Shown one piece after another: positions 43,511 to 52,202 of a DNA stretch of 64,000 nucleotides. Location of the stretch: NCBI RefSeq assembly GCF_902506065.1, contig NZ_LR732912.1, positions 2,785,016 to 2,849,015 of the forward strand, read 5' to 3'. The position numbers and the translations under genes are program-made. Origin of the DNA: Arthrobacter sp. 9V. GTDB taxonomy: Bacteria; Actinomycetota; Actinomycetes; Actinomycetales; Micrococcaceae. The notes beneath the pieces are model-generated. The model ran no database searches, was not told the origin of the DNA, and saw only the letters and a program-made list of their open reading frames with translations. Position 1 is the first letter of the stretch. The number at the start of each line of letters is the position of its first letter.

Positions 43511-44050
43511 TCAGGCCTGCGGTCCGTTGAAGCCGCCAGTGGACCCGAAGCCGCCGGTTCCCCGAACGGAGTCGGACAATTGGTCAACAGCAACGAACTG
43601 CGCGTATTCGACGCGCTGAATCACCATTTGCGCAATTCTATCGCCGCGCTTGAGGTCAATGGCAGTGTTTTGGTCGGTGTTCAGGAGCGTAACGGCGATT
43701 TCGCCACGGTAGCCGGCGTCCACGGTCCCTGGAGCGTTGACTACTGTCAATCCGTGCTTGGTGGCCAGGCCGGAGCGCGGGTGGATCAACGCCACGAATC
43801 CGTCCGGAAGGGCAATGGAGACGCCTGTTGGAACCAGTTTCCGCTCACCGGGGGCAAGATGCACATCCACACGTGCGCGGAGATCAGCGCCCGCATCTCC
43901 AGGATGCGCATACGACGGAGCTTCCAAGCCGGCGTCGAGCATCTTCAACTGCACCTCCAAAGTGGGGGCGCCGAACGCTGCGCTGGTTTCACTGCTGTCC
44001 GTGACTGCGGAAGCGGCGTCTGTACTGAATACTGCGGTCTCATTGCTCAC
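43511..44050 (-). CDS. dut: dUTP diphosphatase (dUTPase)
   Basis: This protein of 179 residues starts at a GTG (MSNETAVFSTDAAS) chosen from the actinobacterial N-terminus; the Shine-Dalgarno is weak. The five dUTPase motifs can be followed: AHPGDAGADLRA (1), PRSGLATKHGL (2), GTVDAGYRGEI (3), GDRIAQMVIQRV (4) and the P-loop-like GTGGFGSTG near the end (5). It hydrolyses dUTP to dUMP, protecting DNA from uracil. An N-terminal extension of about 30 residues is not found in E. coli. It is divergent from the DUF3093 gene. Confidence 0.95.
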   Translation of the reverse strand: MSNETAVFSTDAASAVTDSSETSAAFGAPTLEVQLKMLDAGLEAPSYAHPGDAGADLRARVDVHLAPGERKLVPTGVSIALPDGFVALIHPRSGLATKHGLTVVNAPGTVDAGYRGEIAVTLLNTDQNTAIDLKRGDRIAQMVIQRVEYAQFVAVDQLSDSVRGTGGFGSTGGFNGPQA

Positions 44051-44166
44051 AGTGGTCCATTCTACCGGGACCCGGCGCCCGGGAGCCGGCGGCCGGGGCC
44101 TAACCAGGCAGGGCCCCAACGAGACAGGGGGCGAAGCCTGGCGCCAAGGCCCGATAAGCTGGATCC

Positions 44167-44664
44167 ATGCCTACGCCTGACCAGTCCTCCCCCGTGCCTG
44201 CCCGGAACAACCCTTCGTCCTCGGAAGTCCTTTACTCCGAGAAACTGTGGCCGTCCGTATGGATCTGGATTGTGGTTGTGGGCTTGTCCGGTGCGGGCGT
44301 CCTGATGTTTGGGCCCATCAGCCCAGCCACCGGCATCATCGCCGCCGTGGTCTTGCTGGCCATCATGACCATCATGTTGGTGCTCTCTACGCCCACCATC
44401 ACCGTCACAGCTGACACCGTCAGAGTGGGCAGGGCGAGCATCGACCGCAAGTTCGTAGGCTCTGTGGAGGCGTTCAAAAAAGCGGAGGCAACCGCTGAAA
44501 GGGGCCCCCGCCTGAATGGCCTGGCTTACATGTGCTTCCGCGGGTGGATTGACCCGGTAGTGAAGATTGAGATCACCGACCCCGCAGACCGCACCCCTTA
44601 CTGGCTGGCATCCTCCCGGCGGCCGGACGAACTCGTTTCAGCGCTGACCGCCTCGAAGGTTTAG
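44167..44664 (+). CDS. DUF3093-family membrane protein
   Basis: This 165-residue protein (Rv2698-like by synteny) has two closely spaced hydrophobic segments (VWIWIVVVGLSGAGVLMFG and GIIAAVVLLAIMTIMLVL) and a cytoplasmic or extracytoplasmic beta-rich domain with VTADTVRVGRASIDRKFVG and RGWIDPVVKIEITDPADRTPYWLASSR. The family is found in actinobacteria next to dut and is of unknown function. It is divergent from dut and ends 43 bp before the convergent DUF4193 gene. Confidence 0.88.
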   Translation: MPTPDQSSPVPARNNPSSSEVLYSEKLWPSVWIWIVVVGLSGAGVLMFGPISPATGIIAAVVLLAIMTIMLVLSTPTITVTADTVRVGRASIDRKFVGSVEAFKKAEATAERGPRLNGLAYMCFRGWIDPVVKIEITDPADRTPYWLASSRRPDELVSALTASKV

Positions 44665-44707
44665 CGCCGGCCTTATTCAGGGACAGCCCTCAAGCGCGGC
44701 AGTGCAC

Positions 44708-45007
44708 CTAGCTCTCGCACTCCGTGCAATATTGGTGCCCGCCTCGTTCCGCAGCAATCTGGGACTTGTGCTTCACCAGGAAACAGTTGAAGCACGTAAA
44801 TTCGTCAGGCTGCGGTGGCATGACTTGAATGAGGAGTTCCTCACCGGACAGATCAGCGCCCGGCAGCTCAAAGCCGTCGGCAAGCTCGGTCTCATCGACA
44901 TCCACCGCTGAGGACTGCTTCCCGGACTGGCGCGTCTTGAGCTCTTCCAGGGAATCCTCGCTGACATCTTCCTCGGTTTTTCGAGGGGCATCATAGTCCG
45001 TGGCCAT
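44708..45007 (-). CDS. DUF4193-family zinc-ribbon protein
   Basis: This protein of 99 residues starts at the ATG of MATDYDAPRKTEEDVSEDSL. Its acidic N-terminal two-thirds end in a zinc-ribbon-like pair FTCFNCFLVKHK and QYCTECES (CxxC plus CxxC). The family (Rv2699c-like) is restricted to actinobacteria and lies next to sepH/DUF3093 here as elsewhere. A role in RNA polymerase or envelope regulation has been suggested for similar small zinc-ribbon proteins, but nothing in the sequence settles it. The upstream frame to 45187 has no good start signal. Confidence 0.85.
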   Translation of the reverse strand: MATDYDAPRKTEEDVSEDSLEELKTRQSGKQSSAVDVDETELADGFELPGADLSGEELLIQVMPPQPDEFTCFNCFLVKHKSQIAAERGGHQYCTECES

Positions 45008-45308
45008 GGTCCTTCTTCGTCCTCCATACCTGTTCCGGGTGGGAACCGGAGCGCAGGAACTTCCCTGCCCTCGGCTTAAGGGTGCAAACGCCGGACGCCC
45101 CGGATTTGTGCCCGATCTCGGCCAGATTGTCCTCTCCCCTGCCCCGAAAGTCCATAGGACTTGTTTTGAGTGGATGTTGGCCGGCAAGCCGCCTGTATTC
45201 GAGCGCTTTTCAGCGGAATATCACGGCACGCCCTCGGTGCTAGTAGGAAAAGAACCGTGCGGGTGGCAGAGTTTCGAATGTCAGTTATGCCATGTGGTGG
45301 AGGGTGTT
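45008..45308. other. Divergent intergenic region between DUF4193 and sepH
   Basis: This 301-bp region must hold the promoters of both genes, but I see no clear -35/-10 pair. It contains one perfect inverted repeat, AAGTCC-ATA-GGACTT (45148-45162), and the sepH Shine-Dalgarno GGAGGG near 45301. Nothing else stands out. Confidence 0.4.
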
Positions 45309-46646
45309 ATGCAGGATCTACGACTCGTAGGCGTCCACGACGACGGCGGGCATCTGCTTTTGAGCGGCCCGGGTGGTGCGATGTTCCAGCTTCCCATCGA
45401 CGAGGCCTTGAGGGCCGCGGCGAGCCGCACCCCTGCCCAAGTGGCCGCACGCGCCGCCAACACGGCCATTGCCATGTCTCCCCGCGACATCCAAGCCAGA
45501 ATCCGCAGCGGTGCCACGGCCACCGAAGTTGCCGAGTTGTCAGGCCTTCCCCTGGCCAACGTTCAACGGTATGAGGGACCAGTACTGGCCGAGCGTGAGT
45601 ACGTTGTACGCCAAGCCCGCAACATCGAAGTTGCTTCCCCTGCTCCTGGCCATGACATCTACCGTTCTGCCTTTGGCGACAACCCCGCCACTCTCGGGGA
45701 GATGGTTGACTACCGGCTCTCGGCACACGGTATTGATTCCTCCACGGTGGATTGGGATTCATGGCGCCGTCCGGACGGAACCTGGACGGTGGTGGCACGC
45801 TTCGAAACGGTCCCCGGCGCCCACGGAAGCATCGGCGAAGAACCGCCGGCCATGTGGACCTTCAGTCCCCAACGCAAATCGCTGCAGAATGCCAACCGCT
45901 GGGCCCAGCAGCTCAGTGAACTCGAGCCGATGGACGGCCCGGTCCCGGCCCGGCGGCTAACAGCAGTCTCGGACAGGCCATTCGATTTCGAGACCGACGC
46001 CGAAACAGCAGCACGTGCGTCCGCGAAAGAATCAGACAGTCTCCTGGAAATGCTCCGTTCGCGTCGCGGCCAACGCTTGGGCGTGGACGAAGACGGCGAC
46101 GACGCCTTGGCTGTACTGCTGAGCAATGTTCCTGCAGCCCACCCCCGGCCTGGTGAAGAAGTTGGCGAGGCGGCAGAAGATGGCGGCCTCACAGATCCTG
46201 AACCGGCGGCAGCGCCAGGTGTTGAAGAACCCGCTCGCAAAGACGGCCGCCCTTCGATGTTGTCGCGGTTGAGCCTGGCTCCGCGGCACTTCGAGTCACA
46301 CGAGGACGCCGATGACGAAGCTCTCAAGCTCCACAACGGAGTCAGTACAGACACCCGGGAAATAACGGTGGTTGCCAGCCCCTTGCGGCCGGTGACGTCG
46401 CTGACGGGGCGCAAGCCTGCAGGTTTGGACGAACTTCTCGGGGGCAGCAACACGCAGCCACGGGCAGAAGACGAGCCTGCGCAAACAGCTCACCACGGCC
46501 ATCCGGATGCGACGCCGTCAGAGGTTCAGAAAGACGCAGAGCCGGGCAAGGACGCCGATGCGCCCGCAGAACGCCAGCCGTCGCGCCCCAAGCGGTCCAG
46601 CATCCCCAGCTGGGATGAGATCGTGTTCGGGGCCCGCGGCGACTAG
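45309..46646 (+). CDS. sepH: SepH-type septation regulator (DUF3071 domain)
   Basis: This protein of 445 residues starts at MQDLRLVGVHDDGGHLLLSG, with GGAGGG upstream; the frame continues further up but without support. The N-terminal domain (about 1-130) contains a helix-turn-helix MSPRDIQARIRSGATATEVAELSGLPLANV, as in SepH, which in Streptomyces binds and stabilises FtsZ. The C-terminal two-thirds are disordered, acidic and Pro-rich, ending in the short conserved RSSIPSWDEIVFG. Its stop TAG shares bases with the stop of the convergent tdk gene (CTAG). Confidence 0.92.
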   Translation: MQDLRLVGVHDDGGHLLLSGPGGAMFQLPIDEALRAAASRTPAQVAARAANTAIAMSPRDIQARIRSGATATEVAELSGLPLANVQRYEGPVLAEREYVVRQARNIEVASPAPGHDIYRSAFGDNPATLGEMVDYRLSAHGIDSSTVDWDSWRRPDGTWTVVARFETVPGAHGSIGEEPPAMWTFSPQRKSLQNANRWAQQLSELEPMDGPVPARRLTAVSDRPFDFETDAETAARASAKESDSLLEMLRSRRGQRLGVDEDGDDALAVLLSNVPAAHPRPGEEVGEAAEDGGLTDPEPAAAPGVEEPARKDGRPSMLSRLSLAPRHFESHEDADDEALKLHNGVSTDTREITVVASPLRPVTSLTGRKPAGLDELLGGSNTQPRAEDEPAQTAHHGHPDATPSEVQKDAEPGKDADAPAERQPSRPKRSSIPSWDEIVFGARGD

Positions 46647-47422
46647 CTACGCCGAACGGCTCCTGCGCCGGGCCAGAGGCAAGCATCGATGTCGAACGGC
46701 AGCGGCTGGTCCTCACCTGCCATCAGATTTGCGGCGTGGGCCGTGACGCGTCTCATGTAGTGCCGGCGGCACAAAGTCTCATAACCCACTACTTGTGCAG
46801 GTGCGGTGTCCATGGGCAGGGTGTCCTGCACGGGCACCGTCTCCAGGGGCAGGGTGTCCTCCACATGGGCTGTGTCGTCGCCGGTGTTCTGCGGTGCCAC
46901 ATCCCCCACCATCACTTGGTCACCCTCCACCACCATGATCCCATCGACGGTGCGGGCGTTCTGGGTTGCCCGCCGGCCGCACCAGCAGAGAGCCTCCACC
47001 TGGAGTACTTGCACCTTGTCTGCGAGTTCGATAAGCCGCTGCGAGCCGGGGAACAAGCGGGTGCGGAAGTCAGAGGTGATGCCGAACGCGAAGACATCAA
47101 CCTCCATCTCATCCACAACGCGCGCCAACTGCTCCACTTGGAGGGGCGAGTAGAACTGGGCTTCATCACAGATGAGGTAGTCCACGCGGAGCCCGTTGGT
47201 TCGCCGCGCCACCACTTCGTCCCAGAAATCGGTGCTGTCCAGAACTTCCACGGCATCGGTTCGAAGCCCCAGTCTGCTGGAGATGGTTGAATCACCTGCG
47301 CGGTCGTTGCAGCTGAACCGGACACCTCCGCGTCCGCGGGCACGGTGGTTATGATCCATTTGGAGTGCCAAGGTGGACTTGCCGCAGTCCATGGTGCCCG
47401 AGAAGAAGACCAGCTCAGCCAC
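46643..47422 (-). CDS. tdk: Thymidine kinase with an 11-residue repeat insertion
   Basis: This 259-residue type II thymidine kinase starts at GTG 47422 (MAELVFFSGTMDCGKS), just inside the previous stop. The P-loop SGTMDCGKST (8-17), DEAQFYS (86-92) and zinc ligands CWCG (146-149) and LCRRH (217-221) are intact. Between the motif VVEGDQVMVGD and YETLCRRH lies an insertion of about 35 residues that contains two tandem 11-residue repeats, VEDTLPLETVP and VQDTLPMDTAP (187-208). Their DNA repeats in 33-base steps. The insertion lies in the lasso/thymine-binding region, which is short in other bacteria. The stop overlaps sepH's on the opposite strand. Confidence 0.93.
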   Translation of the reverse strand: MAELVFFSGTMDCGKSTLALQMDHNHRARGRGGVRFSCNDRAGDSTISSRLGLRTDAVEVLDSTDFWDEVVARRTNGLRVDYLICDEAQFYSPLQVEQLARVVDEMEVDVFAFGITSDFRTRLFPGSQRLIELADKVQVLQVEALCWCGRRATQNARTVDGIMVVEGDQVMVGDVAPQNTGDDTAHVEDTLPLETVPVQDTLPMDTAPAQVVGYETLCRRHYMRRVTAHAANLMAGEDQPLPFDIDACLWPGAGAVRRS

Positions 47423-48680
47423 GTTTGCCTTTTTTACCAGCCCCACCCGATTTACCTGCGCCACCGGATCTACCTGCAGCGGCGAAGCACACCAGGGGTA
47501 CTTCGCGTTCTGCTTTGGTCAGCGATCCATGCTGGCCCACCACTTCAAGCGACGCCGGGCGTGCCCTGCGGGTGTCATACAGCGCCAAGGTATCGCGCGC
47601 TGCGATCATGAGGTCCCCAATGCGGGGAGCCACCTCGGGTCGCACCGCACCGAACAACCCGGCGTCAATGGCCTGCTCCCGCGTAAAGGCCCAGATCCTT
47701 TCGCCAAACCGCGAACGCCAAGCCTCCATCAAGGATTCACGGTGGGCGGCAGTGGCGTCGGGTTCAAAATAAAGGTGCACCATGCGTGGCTCCCCGGCGG
47801 TGTGCCGGACTCCGGCCACCAGGGATTCATCGGCTGAGTAGTCGATCCTCTGGGACTCGGGGACGTCCACCATGCCGTGGTCACCGGTCACCAGGATGGT
47901 GGTCCCGGGAGGCAGCGTAGCGGAGAGTCGTTTCACCGTGGAGTCCAGTTCCTCAAGTTGGTGCTCCCAGCGATCGGACTGACAACCGTAGCGGTGGCCT
48001 GCTTTGTCCAGCTCGTTGGCGTAAAAGTACATCAGGGACCGTCCGCCACCGGACATTGCCTCTGCGGCCGCGGCGGTGCGGGCATGCAGTGTGGTGCCGC
48101 CAACAAAGCGGCTTCCCCGGAGTGCAGCCTGAGTCATCGGGGAGTTGCCGAACTGCGGCAGGCTGACAGTCACCACGTCCAGCTCGCCGGCCAGCCGTTC
48201 AAAGATCGTCGCATGGGGCTGCCACTGTGCCGGGTCAACGTGGGCATCCCAATTGCCCAGGAGGTTCACTACCTTGTCCTGGGCGGGATCGAGGACGTCG
48301 TAGCCCACCATTCCGTGTTGCCCCGCCGGCAAACCAGTGCCGAGGCTGGCCAAGGATGCCGCCGTGGTGCTGGGAAAGGCGGCGTCGATCCACGTGGGGA
48401 CGTTGCGTTGCCCCTCAGCCATGACCGCACGGAGAAAGGGCGTGTGAGAGGACTTTTGCTTCAACAGGGCGCGGCCGAGTCCGTCGGCAAGGACAATGCA
48501 GACACGCTGTGCGGAGGGCAATTGCAGGTTGTTGGTGAAGCCCGGAACGCCCAAGGATGCTGCCGAGCTGGTGAGCACTTCGGCAATGGACTTGCTTCCA
48601 TAAAGCGGGGGCGATGGGAGGTCAGCGGCCGGGTTGCTTCCAGCGGACGTGTTCACCGGGTTCTGTGCGGTTTCCCTCAA
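47415..48680 (-). CDS. Alkaline-phosphatase-fold phosphodiesterase / nucleotide pyrophosphatase family protein
   Basis: This 421-residue protein has the type I phosphodiesterase/nucleotide pyrophosphatase fold: VCIVLADGLGRALL for the first metal Asp, AAFPSTTAASLASLGTG with the nucleophile Thr, DKAGHRYG for Asp/His metal ligands and ILVTGDHGMVDV for the final Asp-His pair. No signal peptide is visible, so it is probably cytoplasmic. The C-terminus is a Gly/Lys repeat (GGAGKSGGAGKKGKRG). It overlaps DUF5998 by 4 bp and tdk by 8 bp, so three genes are coupled. Substrate unknown. Confidence 0.88.
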   Translation of the reverse strand: MRETAQNPVNTSAGSNPAADLPSPPLYGSKSIAEVLTSSAASLGVPGFTNNLQLPSAQRVCIVLADGLGRALLKQKSSHTPFLRAVMAEGQRNVPTWIDAAFPSTTAASLASLGTGLPAGQHGMVGYDVLDPAQDKVVNLLGNWDAHVDPAQWQPHATIFERLAGELDVVTVSLPQFGNSPMTQAALRGSRFVGGTTLHARTAAAAEAMSGGGRSLMYFYANELDKAGHRYGCQSDRWEHQLEELDSTVKRLSATLPPGTTILVTGDHGMVDVPESQRIDYSADESLVAGVRHTAGEPRMVHLYFEPDATAAHRESLMEAWRSRFGERIWAFTREQAIDAGLFGAVRPEVAPRIGDLMIAARDTLALYDTRRARPASLEVVGQHGSLTKAEREVPLVCFAAAGRSGGAGKSGGAGKKGKRG

Positions 48681-49402
48681 CGCTGGTGTCCGCGGCTGAG
48701 GCGGTTGCTGAAGACACCCGAACGCGGCCTCGGTGCAGGGATGCCGGCATGCTGGGCCGGTGACGGGTTGCCCGTATTAACCGCGCGCAGTGCACGGGCA
48801 AAAATCTTGGCATCCTGAACCGCTTGGAGCCCGTCTGCTTCGGCGCTGATCCGAAGGACAATATCTTCCTGGGCGATGGTTCCGCTGTAACCATGATCGG
48901 CTTCGCACTGGGGATCCCCGCAACTTGCCGGTCCCATGTCAAGGCGTTGGCCGCCGGACCAGGCGATGGACACCGTCATTTCGCGGACAGGATCAGAGGG
49001 TTTGTAGTCCTGGGGCTGCGCATACATGTAGCTGAGGACCACAGACCGGATCTGGGCCACCGGCACTGATTCCGTGGAAACCTGGGCAACGATTTGTTCT
49101 CCGGCTTCATCCAACTGCTGGTCATCCACGTGGGTGATCACCAGCATGTCTTCGGTAAGCACCAGCACCGTGATGTGCCTGCGGACCTCGGCCCGGTCAA
49201 AGTGGGTCTCCAAGTGGACCAGGTGGGAGAGGCACTCCCTGCCGTCCAGGGCGTCATCAACGACGTCGGCCACCAACCGCGGGTAGAAAGCTGCCTGCTG
49301 CAGCGCCTGGTCCAGGCTCTGTCCCTGCGAGCTGTGATGGTGGGCGGTGTGTAGCCCGGCATTGGACGGGCGGGATTGAGGCGTCGGAGACTGGGTGCTC
49401 AT
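48677..49402 (-). CDS. DUF5998-like protein of unknown function
   Basis: This 241-residue protein has a His/Ser-rich start (TAHHHSSQGQSLDQAL), then QALQQAAFYPRLVADVVDDALDG, a beta-rich core with FDRAEVRRHITVLVLTEDMLVITHVDDQQ and a CGDPQCEADHGYSG stretch with Cys and His that could bind metal. I associate the family with DUF5998, from actinobacterial neighbours of the phosphodiesterase gene, but only from memory. The stop overlaps that gene's start by 4 bp. Confidence 0.72.
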   Translation of the reverse strand: MSTQSPTPQSRPSNAGLHTAHHHSSQGQSLDQALQQAAFYPRLVADVVDDALDGRECLSHLVHLETHFDRAEVRRHITVLVLTEDMLVITHVDDQQLDEAGEQIVAQVSTESVPVAQIRSVVLSYMYAQPQDYKPSDPVREMTVSIAWSGGQRLDMGPASCGDPQCEADHGYSGTIAQEDIVLRISAEADGLQAVQDAKIFARALRAVNTGNPSPAQHAGIPAPRPRSGVFSNRLSRGHQR

Positions 49403-49459
49403 TCCCCCATTTTCACAGATGGTTTGATGACTACCTAACTGTGCGGCGCGCTCCTGTGG

Positions 49460-52147
49460 CTAACCCCGCATCGCGCGCCGGGCACTGTCCGTTCGCTGCG
49501 CGGCGTTGCCGATCCATACGTCCGCGCCCAGGATGGTGGCCCCGGCAGGACCCGCCAGGACCGGGTTGAACTCCACCAGTGCGATCCCGGGGTGGTCGTC
49601 TTTGAGCTTGGCGAGCCGGGCCGCAATGTCCTCGAGGGCTTCCACGTCAACGGCGGGAAGCCCCTGGTAGCCGAAGAGCTTCCGGGAAGCCCGGGGTGAA
49701 CGGATGACATCATGCAGATCGGCAGCTGCCAGCGGGGGAACCCGATGCGCCCAGTCGTCCAGCAGGTTCACGGCATCGCCGGCCAGCCCGAAAGACAGGA
49801 CCGGCCCCAGCAGGGGGTCTTCCATGGCGCGGAAGGTGCAGGCCTGTCCAACCGGTGCCATTGCCTGTACCTCGAGCGACGGTGATCCGTAGGGCTCCAA
49901 GGCGCGGCGCATTTGGGCTACGTTCTGCCGCAGGGATTCGGCATCCTGAATATCCAGGCGCACCCCACCGAGGTCCAGCCGGTGCCGCAGCGCGGGATCG
50001 GTGGTTTTCAGGACCACCGGCCAACCCACCGTCTCCGCGGCCTGCACCGCCTCATCGGCGGTGCTGAATCCGAGCGTTGGAACCACCTCAATGCCGTACC
50101 CCGACAGCAGTGCTGCGGCAGCACCGGCGTCGAGCTTCCTGATCTTTTCGCCCGTAACGCCAGCCAGCATGGAACTGAGCATGTCCCTGGTGCCGTCCAC
50201 GTCGCAGTCTTCGGGCTCCACAAAAAGCCCTTGGTCCCGGTCACGCCATTGCGCGTAACGCACAATCGCTCCAAGGGCAGCCACGGCGGCACCGGCATTG
50301 GAGTAGCACGGCAGGACGGGCTTGCCGGGAGCTCCCACCATGCCTTCAATCTGCACAGAGGGATCCAAAATTCCGGTGAACGCGGCTACTACCGGTTTGC
50401 CGGCCTCGGCTGCGCACTCGGCAAGGACGCCCGCGAGCGCCTCAACAGTTAGTCCCCGCACCGGCAGAAGAGCCGCCACAACGGCATGCACGGACTCGTC
50501 CGCGAGGCTTTCCCGGAGGCTGGATTTGAGGGCGGGCAGCGCCAGTGACATGCCGGCGTCGAGGTCAAGGTCCGTCACCAGCCTGTTGACGTCCAGCCCG
50601 AACGGGCCGGCGGAATCGGCCACCACTTTAGCCAGCGCCACCGAATTGGAGTAGACGGCCACCCCAGGTCCCTTGGGCAACGCCTGGGAGGACGCTATCT
50701 GGGCGATGTCCATAAGTTGTTCGATGGTCTCCACGCGGATCACGCCGGCCTGGCGCATCATCGCATCCACTGCTGCGGACGGCGCCTGGGTGGTGCGGAC
50801 CTCGTGTCCGGGCGGCAGGCTGAGGCCGGTGACATCGGACTTGGCAACGATCACTGGTTTGCTGCGGGACAAGCGGCGTGCCAGCCGGGAGAATTTGCGG
50901 GGGTTGCCGATTGACTCCAGGTAGAGGCCTACGGCGGAAGTGTCGGCGTCGTCTTCCCAATACTGCATGGCGTCGTTACCGGAGACATCCGCCCGGTTTC
51001 CCGCGGAGAGGAACGAAGACAAACCGAGACGACGGCGGCTGGCGGCAGCGTAAACCGCCACCCCCACTGCAGCGGATTGGCTGAACAAGCCCAGGCTGCC
51101 CCCTGGCGGCATGGTGGGAGCCATGGAAGCGTTCAGGGACACCGCAGGGTGCGTATTGAGGATTCCGAGGGATTCGGGACCGATGACGCGCATTCCGTTT
51201 GCCCTGGCCCGCCGTACCAACTCGTGTTGACGCGCCAGGCCCCGCTCGCCGTCGTCGGCAAATCCTGCCGTGGCCACCACGATCCCCTTGACGCCGGCAG
51301 CGGCGCAGTCGTCCACCACCTTGGTCACTTCTTCATAGGGAACAGCGATGATGGCCAACTGAACGGGGCCGGGGATCTCAGCCAACTTTCCGAAGGAAAC
51401 CATCCCGGCGAGTTCGAAAGCTTCGGGGTTGACGGCATAGACCGGTCCTTTGAAGCCACCTTCAATGATGTGCTCCAGCAGTTGGTACCCCACGGTTCCC
51501 CACTTGCGGCTGGCACCAATGACAGCCACCGACGACGGCGACAAAAGGTCCCGCACGCTGCGCGCTTCCGCACGGTGCTCGCGCGACTCCATGACAGCCC
51601 GGGATTTCTCCGTGGGATCGATGTTGAATTCAACACTGACAACGCCGTCGTCGAATTGGCGTTTGAGGTCATAGCCGGCGTCGGCGAAGACCATCAGCAT
51701 CTTCCGGTTGTCAGGGAGGACCTCGGCGGTAAAGCGGCGGATGCCGTTTTCCCGGGCGGCAACGGCCAGATGCTCCAGAAGGATGGAGCCGATCCCGCGT
51801 CCTTGGTGGGCGTCGGAAATGTTGAAGGCCACCTCGGCCTCGGTGGGATCGTCAAGTCGGTCGTAGCGGCCGATCCCCATGATTTCGCCGCCGATGGTGA
51901 TGACGAACGCCACCCGGTTGATGTGGTCCACTTCGGTGAAGCGCCTTACTTCCTTGCCGGAGAGTTTTGGCTTGAAGGAGAAGAACCGCATGTAGATGGA
52001 GGCCTGTGACTGGCCGGCGTGGAACGCCTGCAAAGCGTCGGCATCCTGGGGCCGTATTGGACGGAGGTGGGCTGTCCCGCCGTCGCGCAGCACGACATCA
52101 GCCTCCCAATATTCCGGATAAATGCTGACGCCGGGCTGATCCACCAT
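49460..52147 (-). CDS. GNAT acetyltransferase fused to ADP-forming acyl-CoA synthetase-like domains
   Basis: This 895-residue protein has an N-terminal GNAT domain (about 20-170; FNISDAHQGRGIGSILLEHLAVAARENG is the acetyl-CoA site), then a CoA-binding domain opened by VAVIGASRKWGTVGYQLLEHI, the succinyl-CoA-synthetase-like middle and a C-terminal ATP-grasp subdomain (about 690-890) with PVVLKTTDPALRHRLDLGGVRLDI. The order GNAT first is the reverse of the Salmonella Pat enzyme (GNAT last) and is the actinobacterial type. Such proteins acetylate lysines of metabolic enzymes, possibly sensing acetyl-CoA. No adjacent target gene is evident. It is divergent from parC. Confidence 0.88.
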   Translation of the reverse strand: MVDQPGVSIYPEYWEADVVLRDGGTAHLRPIRPQDADALQAFHAGQSQASIYMRFFSFKPKLSGKEVRRFTEVDHINRVAFVITIGGEIMGIGRYDRLDDPTEAEVAFNISDAHQGRGIGSILLEHLAVAARENGIRRFTAEVLPDNRKMLMVFADAGYDLKRQFDDGVVSVEFNIDPTEKSRAVMESREHRAEARSVRDLLSPSSVAVIGASRKWGTVGYQLLEHIIEGGFKGPVYAVNPEAFELAGMVSFGKLAEIPGPVQLAIIAVPYEEVTKVVDDCAAAGVKGIVVATAGFADDGERGLARQHELVRRARANGMRVIGPESLGILNTHPAVSLNASMAPTMPPGGSLGLFSQSAAVGVAVYAAASRRRLGLSSFLSAGNRADVSGNDAMQYWEDDADTSAVGLYLESIGNPRKFSRLARRLSRSKPVIVAKSDVTGLSLPPGHEVRTTQAPSAAVDAMMRQAGVIRVETIEQLMDIAQIASSQALPKGPGVAVYSNSVALAKVVADSAGPFGLDVNRLVTDLDLDAGMSLALPALKSSLRESLADESVHAVVAALLPVRGLTVEALAGVLAECAAEAGKPVVAAFTGILDPSVQIEGMVGAPGKPVLPCYSNAGAAVAALGAIVRYAQWRDRDQGLFVEPEDCDVDGTRDMLSSMLAGVTGEKIRKLDAGAAAALLSGYGIEVVPTLGFSTADEAVQAAETVGWPVVLKTTDPALRHRLDLGGVRLDIQDAESLRQNVAQMRRALEPYGSPSLEVQAMAPVGQACTFRAMEDPLLGPVLSFGLAGDAVNLLDDWAHRVPPLAAADLHDVIRSPRASRKLFGYQGLPAVDVEALEDIAARLAKLKDDHPGIALVEFNPVLAGPAGATILGADVWIGNAAQRTDSARRAMRG

Positions 52148-52202
52148 AGGCTTAGCCTAGCTAAAACATCCGCAGTACAACTCTCAAGGATTTACCGACC
52201 CC

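Noticed and set aside
45148..45162. AAGTCC-ATA-GGACTT palindrome as a regulator site before sepH
   Set aside because: A single short palindrome in 301 bp with no second copy and no known matching regulator; recorded only as part of the intergenic note.
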